DNA of 64,000 bases from an uncultured Sulfitobacter sp. (GTDB taxonomy: Bacteria > Pseudomonadota > Alphaproteobacteria > Rhodobacterales > Rhodobacteraceae): assembly GCA_937928635.1 (NCBI GenBank), contig CALFWM010000033.1, positions 26,882-90,881 on the forward strand. The letters run 5' to 3'. Of this stretch, positions 24,360-33,023 are shown one piece after another. The position numbers and the translations under genes were made by a program. A model generated the notes under the pieces. The model ran no database searches, was not told the origin of the DNA, and worked only from the letters and a program-made list of their open reading frames with translations. The stretch's first letter is position 1. The number at the start of each line of letters is the position of its first letter.

Positions 24360-25238
24360 ATGACACAGACAAAAATTGCCGTGATCGGCGGCTCTGGCAT
24401 TTATGACATCAACGGGCTGGAAGGTGCGGCATGGGTGCAGGTGGACACGCCATGGGGTGCTCCGTCTGACCAGATCCTGACCGGGACATTGGATGGTGTT
24501 GAGATGGCGTTTTTGCCACGTCACGGGCGCGGGCATGTACACGCACCCACCACAGTGCCCTATCGCGCCAACATTGATGCGCTGAAACGGCTGGGCTGCA
24601 CAGATGTAATCAGCGTATCGGCCTGCGGATCGTTCCGCGAGGAAATGGCACCGGGGGATTTTGTCATTGTAGATCAGTTTATTGACCGCACTTTCGCCCG
24701 CGAGAAATCCTTCTTTGGCACGGGCTGTGTGGCGCACGTGAGCGTGGCGCATCCCACCTGTCCGCGTCTGAGCGACGCCTGTGAGACCGCCGCGCGCGAC
24801 ACCGGGATCAGCGTGCACCGTAGCGGCACGTATCTCGCGATGGAGGGGCCGCAGTTTTCCACTCTGGCGGAATCAAAGATGTACCGCGAAAGCTGGGGCG
24901 CAGATGTGATTGGGATGACCAATATGCCAGAGGCCAAACTCGCCCGTGAAGCGGAGCTCTGTTACGCCTCCGTCGCGATGATCACGGATTACGACAGTTG
25001 GCACCCTGAGCACGGCGAAGTGGACGTGACAGAGATCATCAAAACCCTGATGGGCAATGCGGACAAGGGCCGCAATCTGGTCGCACGATTGCCCGCCTTG
25101 CTGGAGGCCGCACGTGCCCCCTGCCCGCATGGCTGTGACCGCGCCCTTGAATTTGCCATTCTGACGCAACCCGACGCGCGCGATCCGGGTTTGGTTGCAA
25201 AACTGGACGCTGTCGCGGGGCGTGTGTTGAACGGCTAG
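24360..25238 (+). CDS. mtnP: S-methyl-5'-thioadenosine phosphorylase
   Basis: The product has 292 residues from ATG 24360 (MTQTKIAVIGGSGIYD); an in-frame start at 24237 would add an unrelated leader. Motifs of the PNP/MTAP family are present: GGSGIYD, LPRHGRGH (phosphate), VSACGSFREEM, and the purine-site MEGPQFSTLAES and IGMTNMPEA. It splits methylthioadenosine to adenine and methylthioribose-1-phosphate in methionine salvage. The apt gene at 26.5 kb recycles the adenine, so the two nearby genes act in sequence. It overlaps the end of the DsbA-like gene by 4 bp. Confidence 0.94.
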   Translation: MTQTKIAVIGGSGIYDINGLEGAAWVQVDTPWGAPSDQILTGTLDGVEMAFLPRHGRGHVHAPTTVPYRANIDALKRLGCTDVISVSACGSFREEMAPGDFVIVDQFIDRTFAREKSFFGTGCVAHVSVAHPTCPRLSDACETAARDTGISVHRSGTYLAMEGPQFSTLAESKMYRESWGADVIGMTNMPEAKLAREAELCYASVAMITDYDSWHPEHGEVDVTEIIKTLMGNADKGRNLVARLPALLEAARAPCPHGCDRALEFAILTQPDARDPGLVAKLDAVAGRVLNG

Positions 25239-25978
25239 GCACAGCCCGGTGGCGCGTCTTCCTCCACCTCAAGCGCGATCAGGCTGCGCAAATCACGCGG
25301 GCTGATCACACCCGTCACCAATGTGCGCCCCACCACCAACCCCGGCGTGCCCACAAACCCAAAGGCGCGAAACGCACTGGCACTGCGGGCCAGTTGGGTT
25401 TCGGTTGCAGGGGCGCTGAGGTCTTGCATAAAGCGTTCAACATCCAACCCGTTTTCCTCGGCAAAGGCGCGCATGTAGGCGGAGGTGGGCACAAAACTGG
25501 TGCGGATCAGACGGGATTGAAACGCCTCAAACGCCCCTTGCTGCATGGCTGCCAAGGCCCCGCGCGCCGCCAATTGTGACGCCCGGCCCAGCAGGGGCAC
25601 CTGATGCCAGACGGTGCTGACCTGCGGCACGTCCTTCACGATGTCATGCAGTTGCATGTCCAGCACGCGACAATAGGGGCAGAAGAAATCGGAAAACGAG
25701 GCGATGGTCAGTTGGCCCGCCCCCCGCACGCCGCCCTGAAAGGTCACCGCACAAAGGTCACGCCCTTGCGGGACCGGGGCGCTCCCGGCCTGATCCAGCC
25801 CCACCAGCCCGACATTTGAGGTGGTGATGCCCTGCCCTGCGATGCGCCGAAACCCCGCCGGTTGTGCCACGGGGGTAAAGGCCAGTTTGGGCGCCGGCCA
25901 GATGGCGCGCGCCCCGGTAAACGCACCATACCCCACCCCCGCCAGACCCAGCGCAATGAGGCTGCGGCGGCTTAACAT
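25235..25978 (-). CDS. DsbA-family thiol:disulfide protein
   Basis: The product has 247 residues from ATG 25978 (MLSRRSLIALGLAGVGYGAF), which supplies an N-terminal signal/anchor with a twin-arginine look (RRS). A thioredoxin fold follows with the active site C100-P-Y-C103 in SFSDFFCPYCRVLD and the cis-proline loop GTPGLV. It would act on protein disulfides in the periplasm. It ends convergently with mtnP (4-bp overlap). An additional single cysteine (C76) and a C-terminal Cys (CA end) are present. Confidence 0.86.
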   Translation of the reverse strand: MLSRRSLIALGLAGVGYGAFTGARAIWPAPKLAFTPVAQPAGFRRIAGQGITTSNVGLVGLDQAGSAPVPQGRDLCAVTFQGGVRGAGQLTIASFSDFFCPYCRVLDMQLHDIVKDVPQVSTVWHQVPLLGRASQLAARGALAAMQQGAFEAFQSRLIRTSFVPTSAYMRAFAEENGLDVERFMQDLSAPATETQLARSASAFRAFGFVGTPGLVVGRTLVTGVISPRDLRSLIALEVEEDAPPGCA

Positions 25979-26069
25979 GGCGGGCCACCGCAAAGCGCCC
26001 AAAGGGGTTTGACAAGCCGCGCGATATGCCGCTTTGATTGCAAGGTTGCGTTCATAAGGAGCCCCTATC

Positions 26070-26477
26070 ATGTCGTTTGAACTCTGGCTTGCATTTGTTG
26101 CGGCCACCACGGCTTTGTTACTGATCCCCGGCCCAACCGTGCTGCTGGTGCTGAGCTATGCGCTCAGCAAAGGGCGCTCTGTCGCGGTGGCCTCGGCGGC
26201 GGTCACGGCCCTGAACCCCAAATCAATCGCCTTTTTCATCGCCTTTGTGCCGCAGTTCATCCGGGCCGATGCGCCGCTGATGCCGCAATTCAGCATCCTG
26301 ATTGCAACCTTTGTGACCCTTGCGGCAGTGAATGCGCTGGCCTATGCGCTGCTGGCAGACCGCCTGCGCCGCGTCATCGCACGCCCCTCTGTTCTCACCT
26401 GGATCACCCGTGGCGGCGGGCTGGCCCTGATCACCATGGGCGTTCTGACCGCCACACTCAAAAGGACCGCGCCATGA
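26070..26477 (+). pseudogene. LysE-type translocator with an internal deletion (about 70 residues missing)
   Basis: The frame is open for 135 residues. The N-terminus ([26 protein letters not shown]) and the C-terminal half from [19 protein letters not shown] onward match LysE/RhtB-family translocators, which are usually about 205 residues long. The segment that normally holds TM2, TM3 and the long loop is absent: residue 43 (ASAA) runs directly into the mid-protein VTALNPKS motif. The reading frame is kept. It may be a decaying gene or a functional short form. Its stop overlaps the apt start (ATGA). Confidence 0.7.
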
Positions 26478-27004
26478 AACAGGTTCGCGACTACATTCGC
26501 ACGATCGTTGATTTCCCCCATGAGGGGATCATGTTTCGCGACGTGACCACACTGTTTGCCGACCCACGCGGGTTTCGCATGGCGATTGATCAGATGCTGC
26601 ATCCCTACGCGGGGCTTGAGATCGACAAAGTTGTGGGGCTTGAGGCGCGCGGGTTTATCCTGGGCGGTGCCATCGCGCATCAATTGTCGGTGGGGTTTGT
26701 GCCCATCCGCAAAAAAGGCAAACTGCCCGGCACGACGATTTCTCAGGACTACACACTGGAATACGGTGAAGCGATTGTGGAAATCCACGACGACGCAATT
26801 GCGGCGGGTGAGAAAATTCTGGTGGTGGATGATTTGCTGGCCACCGGGGGCACGGCGGAGGCCGGGATCAAGCTGATTGAACGGCTCGGCGGAGAGATTG
26901 TCTCCACCGCGTTCATCATCGACCTGCCGGAACTGGGGGGCCGTGCCAGGCTGGAGGCGATGGGCATGGAAGTGATGGCGCTGTGCAGCTTTGACGGGGA
27001 GTGA
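26474..27004 (+). CDS. apt: Adenine phosphoribosyltransferase
   Basis: This 176-residue protein starts [22 protein letters not shown], typical of APRT, with the PRPP-binding motif [14 protein letters not shown] and the flexible loop segment [20 protein letters not shown]. It makes AMP from adenine and PRPP. Two kilobases upstream lies mtnP, whose product adenine is its substrate. Translation is probably coupled to the shortened LysE-type ORF by a 4-bp overlap, which may be why that frame has been kept open. Confidence 0.96.
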   Translation: MKQVRDYIRTIVDFPHEGIMFRDVTTLFADPRGFRMAIDQMLHPYAGLEIDKVVGLEARGFILGGAIAHQLSVGFVPIRKKGKLPGTTISQDYTLEYGEAIVEIHDDAIAAGEKILVVDDLLATGGTAEAGIKLIERLGGEIVSTAFIIDLPELGGRARLEAMGMEVMALCSFDGE

Positions 27005-27055
27005 TTTGTCGGCTGGAGCCGCACTGAAACAAGAGCAAACCTATCAGCGGCGGGA

Positions 27056-27080
27056 GATCGCCTACCCGGGGTGGGCGATC
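27056..27080. repeat. Hairpin in the apt - oxidase spacer
   Basis: A 12-bp inverted repeat (GATCGCCTACCC / GGGTGGGCGATC, one G-U type mismatch) surrounds a single central base, 52 bp after the apt stop. The motif ATCGCCTACC recurs at about 27149-27158. It may end apt transcription; there is no T-tract. Confidence 0.4.
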
Positions 27081-27291
27081 CAACGGCAGTTCTCTGCCAC
27101 TTTATCTCTCAGCTTTGATGCTTCCTCTCACTGAACCACCAAGCCTCACCAAATCGCCTACCGTCACGCCTGAGGCGTGCGATAAATAGGGGGCGCGCCC
27201 TTGGTGCGACGGGCGGGCAGGCGATGGCCCGGCGCCTGCGGCTTGTTTCCGGGCTGGAGTGGCATTCAGACCGTGCAGAACATTTCCTATT

Positions 27292-28704
27292 CTAACGCAA
27301 AACCGCACCCGGATTCATAATGCCCATAGGATCCAATGCCGCCTTTATGCTGCGCATCGCGCCCAGTTTTGCCGGGTCGCCGTAACGTTCCAAATCCGCG
27401 ACCTTGTAGCGCCCGATGCCGTGTTCCGCGCTGATGGAGCCGCCCAATGCGTGGGCCAGATCGTGAATGGTCTCTTTCACAGCGCCTTGCACTGGGTCAA
27501 AATCACTGCGCGTGCGGCCCGCCGGAGGGAAAACGTTGTAGTGCAGATTGCCATCACCCACATGGCCAAAGCAGTTGATGCGGAAGGTGTCGATGCGCGC
27601 AAGACGCTCCGCGGCCTCCGCGATAAAGCCCGATAATTCGCTCAAGGGCAGTGCGATGTCGGTCGATACAATCGCCCCGATCAGGCGGTTCGCCTCTGGC
27701 ATCATTTCACGGATGTGCCAGAAATCATCTGATTGCTGTTGGTTCTGCGCGATCAGACCGCCGCTGACCAGGCCCGCCCTGGCCCCGGTTTCAAACAGCT
27801 TTTCAAGCGCCTGGGCGGGGTCTAACCCGCCGCTGAGCCCCAGTTCCACCAGCACAGACCACTCGGGCAGGTTACTGTAGGGCATGCGCACATTTGGCAG
27901 GACTTCACGCATAAAATCAAGGCCTTGGCGGTGGATCAGCTCAAAACCGCTGACCATTTCGCCCAAGCGCGCGCGCGCCAACGAGAGCAGGGATAGCGCA
28001 GCAGCAGGACTCTCCACCGTAAACAGCGCAGTGCCATTTTGCGCAGGTTTGGCAAAGAGTTTGAGCGCCGCTGCCGTGATCACACCCAACGTGCCCTCCG
28101 CCCCGATCAGCAGATTGCGCAGATCATAGCCCATGTTGTTTTTGCGCAGCCGCGTCAGCCCGTGCCAGATTTGCCCATCGGGCAATACCGCCTCCAGCCC
28201 CAGACACAGATCGCGGGCGTTGCCATAGCGCAGCACCGCCGTGCCGCCCGCGTTTGTGGAGAGATTGCCGCCAATGCGCGCAGACCCTTCGGCCGCGAGG
28301 GACAGAGGAAACAGCCTATCGGCCTCTGCCGCCGCGGCCTGCACATCGGCCAGGATCACACCGGCCTCAACCACGGCAACGTTTTCGTCCGGGTAAATCC
28401 CGCGCAGCTTATTCATGCGCTCCAACGACAGCAGCAAGGGCGCGGGTCCCTGCTCCATGATCTGGCCAGACACCAAACCGGTGCCCCCACCGAAAGGTAC
28501 GACCCCAACGCGCGCCGCGTTTGCATGGCGGATCACCGTGGCGACGTGCTCGACCGTTTGGGGCATGGCGACAAGGCCGGGGCGGCTATACCAGCGGTTG
28601 CGCGGCTCTTCGAGATGGCGTTGTTCGGTGTCGCGCAGCGTGCCCGCAGGCAGCTCGGCGCGCAGGGCATTGGCAAACGATATGTCAGCAGAAGCAAGTG
28701 TCAT
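27292..28704 (-). CDS. FAD-linked oxidase / D-2-hydroxyacid dehydrogenase (GlcD-like)
   Basis: The product has 470 residues from ATG 28704 (MTLASADISF); an in-frame TTG two codons upstream is less likely. The FAD-binding type 4 (PCMH) domain includes VGVVPFGGGTGLVSGQ and GGNLSTNAGGTAVLRYGNARDL; the C-terminal FAD-oxidase domain carries NCFGHVGDGNLHYNVFP and SAEHGIGRYK with the catalytic histidines. It resembles D-lactate or 2-hydroxyglutarate dehydrogenases that pass electrons to a quinone or cytochrome. The substrate cannot be fixed from the sequence. Confidence 0.9.
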   Translation of the reverse strand: MTLASADISFANALRAELPAGTLRDTEQRHLEEPRNRWYSRPGLVAMPQTVEHVATVIRHANAARVGVVPFGGGTGLVSGQIMEQGPAPLLLSLERMNKLRGIYPDENVAVVEAGVILADVQAAAAEADRLFPLSLAAEGSARIGGNLSTNAGGTAVLRYGNARDLCLGLEAVLPDGQIWHGLTRLRKNNMGYDLRNLLIGAEGTLGVITAAALKLFAKPAQNGTALFTVESPAAALSLLSLARARLGEMVSGFELIHRQGLDFMREVLPNVRMPYSNLPEWSVLVELGLSGGLDPAQALEKLFETGARAGLVSGGLIAQNQQQSDDFWHIREMMPEANRLIGAIVSTDIALPLSELSGFIAEAAERLARIDTFRINCFGHVGDGNLHYNVFPPAGRTRSDFDPVQGAVKETIHDLAHALGGSISAEHGIGRYKVADLERYGDPAKLGAMRSIKAALDPMGIMNPGAVLR

Positions 28705-28764
28705 GGCCAATTGATCAGGTGCAAACGCGCCGGATGCAAGGGCTATTCATCCGCGCGTGCCGCC

Positions 28765-29583
28765 CTACTCCTGCGCGCGCAAATAGGCCGGGCGCAGCAC
28801 CATAATTGTCGGCTCAGACGGTAACCGGTCCAGCGAGACATTGATCACGGGGCCCTCCACACGGACCACCTGAAACTCATCGCGCATGCCGGTCAGGAAC
28901 CGCTCCAACCCGGACTCCGCAAACCAGTGCATCGGGATCACGATGGAGGATTTCAAGCGTTTCAGCACTTTGGTCATGGTTGGCAAATCCAGTGTCATGC
29001 CGCCATCCACCGGGGCCATCACCACATCAAGCCGCCCAATGGCCGCGTATTGCCCCGCGTCCGGTTCGTGATGCAGGTGCCCCAGATGCCCGATGCACAG
29101 GCCGGCCATTTCAAAGATGAAAATCGAATTCCCCTTGGGTTCAATCCCGCTGAACTGGGACCGGATATCAGTGCTGACATTGCGCACCAGGACCTCATCC
29201 AGATCAAGTTTATGGCTGATCCCCTGGCCAAATTCGCCCCAGCCGGGCAGCGTGTGCGGGATCGCGGGGTCGGGAAAGGCGGTCCAATGGCTTTCATGGG
29301 CGTGGTTCATCGTCACCACATCCGGGGTCAGCGGCAGCGTGCCGGTAAAGCCGGTGAAATCCGTGACCATGTTCAGTCCGCCATGACTGCGGATCAGGAA
29401 TGACGCATGGGCGATGTAGTGAATGTGCACCTGTTCGCTGGGCACGTCGGGCAGGCTGGCGAGGGTGACGTATTCAAGGCCCGGCGCCATCTGCGCCAGC
29501 GCGATACAGTGACTGGGAGTGCGGGTCTGGGCAGCCGCCAGCGTGGGCAGCAAGAGCAATAGGGCAAGGCAACGTAAGATCAC
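28765..29583 (-). CDS. Secreted MBL-fold metallo-hydrolase
   Basis: The start is GTG 29583 with an AAGGAG ribosome site 8 bp upstream. The 272-residue product has a clear signal peptide (LALLLLLPTLAAAQ, cleavage near residue 19). The metallo-beta-lactamase fold is seen in IHYIAHASFLIRS, a metal-binding NHAHESHW, GHLGHLHHE, and the C-terminal VIPMHWFAESG. The layout resembles UlaG/RomA-like hydrolases, here exported to the periplasm. The substrate is unknown. It lies 60 bp upstream of the FAD-oxidase gene on the same strand. Confidence 0.86.
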   Translation of the reverse strand: MILRCLALLLLLPTLAAAQTRTPSHCIALAQMAPGLEYVTLASLPDVPSEQVHIHYIAHASFLIRSHGGLNMVTDFTGFTGTLPLTPDVVTMNHAHESHWTAFPDPAIPHTLPGWGEFGQGISHKLDLDEVLVRNVSTDIRSQFSGIEPKGNSIFIFEMAGLCIGHLGHLHHEPDAGQYAAIGRLDVVMAPVDGGMTLDLPTMTKVLKRLKSSIVIPMHWFAESGLERFLTGMRDEFQVVRVEGPVINVSLDRLPSEPTIMVLRPAYLRAQE

Positions 29584-29701
29584 GGCGCAGAACTCCTTTT
29601 GGATGGCAACAGCCTAGCGCGGGATTGTTCACCGGGCCACCCAAATTTAGTTGCGCAGGTAGGCAAAACCACGTCATCTACCTGCGACAGGGAGAGTTCA
29701 G

Positions 29702-31024
29702 ATGTTGGCCAAAAGAGATTGGGTGCCCGCACACAGCGAGGCATTGGTGCAAAAAATCGCGGCGCAAACGGCGCGCGCAGACAGCGGTCACATCGCTGCG
29801 CGCATCACAACGCTGGTGCAGGACAACCGCAACATTCACGAACGCCAATGCTTTAACCTCAACCCTGCCACCAACGTCATGTCGCCGCGCGCAGAGGCGA
29901 TTTTGTCGAGCGGGATCGGCACGCGGCCCTCACTCGGCTACCCGGGTGACAAATACGAAATGGGGCTGGAGGCGATTGAGGAGATCGAAGTGATCACCGC
30001 ACAGCTTTGCGCGCAGGTTTTTGGGGCGAAATACGCCGAAATCCGCGTGCCTTCCGGTGCGATTGCCAATCTTTACGGGTTCATGGCGACCTGCACGGCG
30101 GGGGATACGATCATCGCGCCGCCTGCCTCTGTGGGTGGACATGTCACGCATCATCTGGACGGCTGTGCGGGCCTGTTCGGGTTGAACACCGTGAACGCGC
30201 CTGTCGACGCAGATGGCTACACCCTTGATATCAAAGGGCTACGCGCGCTGGCCCATGAGCTAAAACCAGCGCTGATCACGGTTGGGGCCTCGCTTAACCT
30301 GTTTGAACACCCGGTCGCTCAGGTGCGTGTCATTGCGGATGAAGTTGGGGCAAAGGTGCTGTTTGATGCTGCCCACCAGTGCGGGATCATTGCCGGGGGT
30401 GCATGGAAAAATCCACTGGCTGAGGGCGCGCATATGATGAGCATGAGCACCTACAAGAGCCTTGGCGGCCCGGCGGGCGGGTTGATTGTCAGCAATGATG
30501 CGGCTCTGGTGGAGCGGCTGGATGCCATCGCCTTTCCCGGCATGACGGCAAATTTTGACGCGGCCAAATCGGCGGCGCTTGCGTTGACCATGCTGGATTG
30601 GCTTGATCATGGGGCGGCTTATGCCGCTGAGATGATTGCCGTTGCACAGGCGTTTGCCCATGCGCTGGACGCCGAAGGGCTGCGTGTTTTCGGCAAGGCG
30701 CGTGGCTTTACAAATTCCCACCAGTTTGCAGTGGAAGCGGGCGAATTTGGCGGCGGGCAAACCGCCTCCAAGACCTTGCGCAAGGCGGGTTTTCTGGCCT
30801 GCGGCATTGGCCTGCCCATTGACGAGGTGCCCGGTGACATGAACGGTCTGCGCATTGGCACGCCGGAGCTGGTCCGCTGGGGCGTGGGTGTCTCTGACGC
30901 GCCGGTTCTGGCCGGGCTGGTGGCCCGTGCGTTGCGCTCGAATGATCCGGCGGGCATGGCACAAGAGGTGGCGGCCCTCAGGGCGCAATTTCAAAAACTG
31001 CACTTTGTTGGGGAATGCCCCTGA
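29702..31024 (+). CDS. Serine hydroxymethyltransferase-like PLP enzyme
   Basis: This 440-residue protein has SHMT-family features: an early NLNPATNVMSPRAEAIL, GYPGDKYEMG, and the PLP site with D222/H225 (DAAHQCG) and the Schiff-base lysine K252 in STYKSLGGPAGG. True SHMT has HK before the lysine; here the residue is tyrosine. Related non-SHMT members include alpha-methylserine hydroxymethyltransferases and hydroxy-amino-acid aldolases. A role in hydroxy-amino-acid cleavage is likely, but it is probably not the housekeeping glyA. A GGGAGAG ribosome site precedes it. Confidence 0.82.
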   Translation: MLAKRDWVPAHSEALVQKIAAQTARADSGHIAARITTLVQDNRNIHERQCFNLNPATNVMSPRAEAILSSGIGTRPSLGYPGDKYEMGLEAIEEIEVITAQLCAQVFGAKYAEIRVPSGAIANLYGFMATCTAGDTIIAPPASVGGHVTHHLDGCAGLFGLNTVNAPVDADGYTLDIKGLRALAHELKPALITVGASLNLFEHPVAQVRVIADEVGAKVLFDAAHQCGIIAGGAWKNPLAEGAHMMSMSTYKSLGGPAGGLIVSNDAALVERLDAIAFPGMTANFDAAKSAALALTMLDWLDHGAAYAAEMIAVAQAFAHALDAEGLRVFGKARGFTNSHQFAVEAGEFGGGQTASKTLRKAGFLACGIGLPIDEVPGDMNGLRIGTPELVRWGVGVSDAPVLAGLVARALRSNDPAGMAQEVAALRAQFQKLHFVGECP

Positions 31025-31176
31025 ACGTGGCGCAAGGGCATCACTCTGGCCCGGCGTGCTGGCGGCGATAAGCCAGCTTCGGGTGGGGCTGTGCGTGCGG
31101 GATAAAAATGGGCATTCTGATCGCACGCGCCAGCGACCTGTCTTTCCCTCGCAAACCGCGCGCCGCCTGCTGTTTT

Positions 31177-31761
31177 TCAACCAGCCTCGGTCTTGCCGCG
31201 CCGGTCCTTGCGCAAGGACGCATAGAGCACATGGGTGCGCCAGCGTCCGTCGATTTGCAGATAGCTTTGCGCTACACCTTCGTATTTGAAACCTGTGCGC
31301 TCCAACAACCCGCGTGATGCCGCGTTTTCAGGCAGGCAGGCGGCTTCAATCCGGCTCAGATCAAGGCGGGTGAACGCCTGATGCACCACAGCGGTGATTG
31401 CCTCGCGCATATACCCCTGCCGGGCAAAGGGTTCGCCGGTCCAATAGCCCAAGGTGCCCGCCTGCGCCGGACCGCGCCGGATATTATCAAGGGTGATCGC
31501 GCCCAACAGCACGTCATCTTCCCGGCGAAACAGAAACAGCGGCAGCGCCGTGCCACCGGAAACAGAACGTTGCGCCCAATAGACCCGGTTGGTGAATGCC
31601 TTGCGGGTCAGATGGTCATTGGCCCATGTCGGCTCCCACGGGGTCAGATAGGCCCGGCTGGTCACCCGCAAGGCGGACCATGCGCGAAAATCAGAGTGGA
31701 TCGGCGGGCGCAGCGTCAGCCGCTCCGTTTCCACCCGGAATTTACGCTTGATCCCCAGCAT
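31177..31761 (-). CDS. GNAT acetyltransferase, RimJ-like
   Basis: This 194-residue protein has the RimJ/RimL layout: ERLTLRPP near the N-terminus, LGYWTGEPFARQGYMREAITAVV as the acetyl-CoA loop, and the C-terminal CLPENAASRGLLERTGFKYEG. Such enzymes acetylate the N-terminus of ribosomal protein S5 or other amines. It begins inside the stop codon of the M16 peptidase (1-bp overlap), so it is probably the last gene of a thrC-M16-GNAT transcription unit. Confidence 0.9.
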   Translation of the reverse strand: MLGIKRKFRVETERLTLRPPIHSDFRAWSALRVTSRAYLTPWEPTWANDHLTRKAFTNRVYWAQRSVSGGTALPLFLFRREDDVLLGAITLDNIRRGPAQAGTLGYWTGEPFARQGYMREAITAVVHQAFTRLDLSRIEAACLPENAASRGLLERTGFKYEGVAQSYLQIDGRWRTHVLYASLRKDRRGKTEAG

Positions 31762-33023
31762 CAGGCCGCGCGGCGCGCCTGCAAGGCATCCAAACTGGGT
31801 GCGTCCTGCACAGGGCCATAGAGCGCCAAGGCGGCCGGGGCCTTTGCCGCCATGTGACCGGCCAAATCGCGCACGTCGCCGGTGGTGACCGCATCAATCT
31901 TTTCGATGGTTTCTTCCAGTGGCGGGATACGGTCCCAGATCTGGATCAGCCGCGCCAGCCGCTCCGCGCGGTTTGAGGGGCTTTCCAACCCCATCAACAT
32001 ACCCGCTTTCATCTGAGCACGCGCGCGCGCGACCTCTGCGGGGGACATATCACTTGCCGCGCGTTTCATCTCATCAATGGTGATGCCGGCCAGCTCCGGC
32101 AGTTGCTCCGTAGAGGTGCCCGCATAGATCGTCATCATGCCGGTATCGGCATAGGCCCCGGCCTGCGCAAAAATTGAATAGCACAGCCCGCGGCTTTCAC
32201 GAATTTCCTGAAACAGGCGGGAGGACATGCCCCCACCAAGTGCTGAGGCATAAATCTGCGCAACATAAATATCATCGGCGCGGTAACCCGGGCTTTCAAA
32301 CCCCAGTGCAAAATGCGCCTGTTCAAGGGATTTCATCTGACGGGTTTCGCCGCCCTGAAACCTGGCCACATCCATCTCAAAACGCGGCTTTGGCTGCATG
32401 TCACCAAACAGGGTTTCGGCCAGCCGGACAATTTCATCGTGATCAACCGCCCCGGCGGCAGCCAGGATCATCTGATCAGGGCCGTAGTGATCTTCGATAA
32501 AGCCCTGCAAATCTGTGCGGCTGAAGTTGGACACCCGTTCGGTTGGGCCCAGGATCGTGCGGCCCATAGGCTGATCCGGGTAGGCGCGCTCCTGCAACCA
32601 GTCAAAAATCACGTCATCGGGCGTGTCGAGCGCCTGACCGATCTCTTGCAGGATCACGCCACGTTCTGTCTCAATCTCATTCGGGTCCAGAATGGGATTG
32701 CGCAGGATATCGGCAATCACATCCAGCCCCAACGCCACGTCGTTTTCCAGCACCCGCACGTAATAGGCCGTGACCTCGCGCGAGGTATAGGCGTTGATGT
32801 AGCCGCCCACATCTTCGATCGCTTCGGCGATTTGCAGCGAGGTGCGTTTGGCAGTGCCTTTGAACGCCATATGCTCCAGAAAATGCGCAATGCCGTTTTG
32901 CTGTGGCGTTTCATGGCGCGCACCGGCTGAGACCCAGACCCCAATCGAGGCGCTGGCAAGACCCGGCATGTTTTCTGTTACGATGCGAAAGCCGTTGGAA
33001 AGGCGATGTTGGTTCAGGCTCAC
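31761..33023 (-). CDS. M16-family zinc peptidase (processing-peptidase-like)
   Basis: This 420-residue protein has the inverted zinc motif H47-F-L-E50-H51 (GIAHFLEHMAFKGT) and the downstream zinc glutamate in the N-terminal domain, and matches bacterial homologues of the mitochondrial processing peptidase beta subunit. The C-terminal half has the second, inactive M16 domain. Its ATG overlaps the thrC stop codon. It is a cytoplasmic or membrane-associated peptidase; substrates in bacteria are poorly known. The thrC-M16 order is commonly conserved in alphaproteobacteria. Confidence 0.93.
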   Translation of the reverse strand: MSLNQHRLSNGFRIVTENMPGLASASIGVWVSAGARHETPQQNGIAHFLEHMAFKGTAKRTSLQIAEAIEDVGGYINAYTSREVTAYYVRVLENDVALGLDVIADILRNPILDPNEIETERGVILQEIGQALDTPDDVIFDWLQERAYPDQPMGRTILGPTERVSNFSRTDLQGFIEDHYGPDQMILAAAGAVDHDEIVRLAETLFGDMQPKPRFEMDVARFQGGETRQMKSLEQAHFALGFESPGYRADDIYVAQIYASALGGGMSSRLFQEIRESRGLCYSIFAQAGAYADTGMMTIYAGTSTEQLPELAGITIDEMKRAASDMSPAEVARARAQMKAGMLMGLESPSNRAERLARLIQIWDRIPPLEETIEKIDAVTTGDVRDLAGHMAAKAPAALALYGPVQDAPSLDALQARRAA

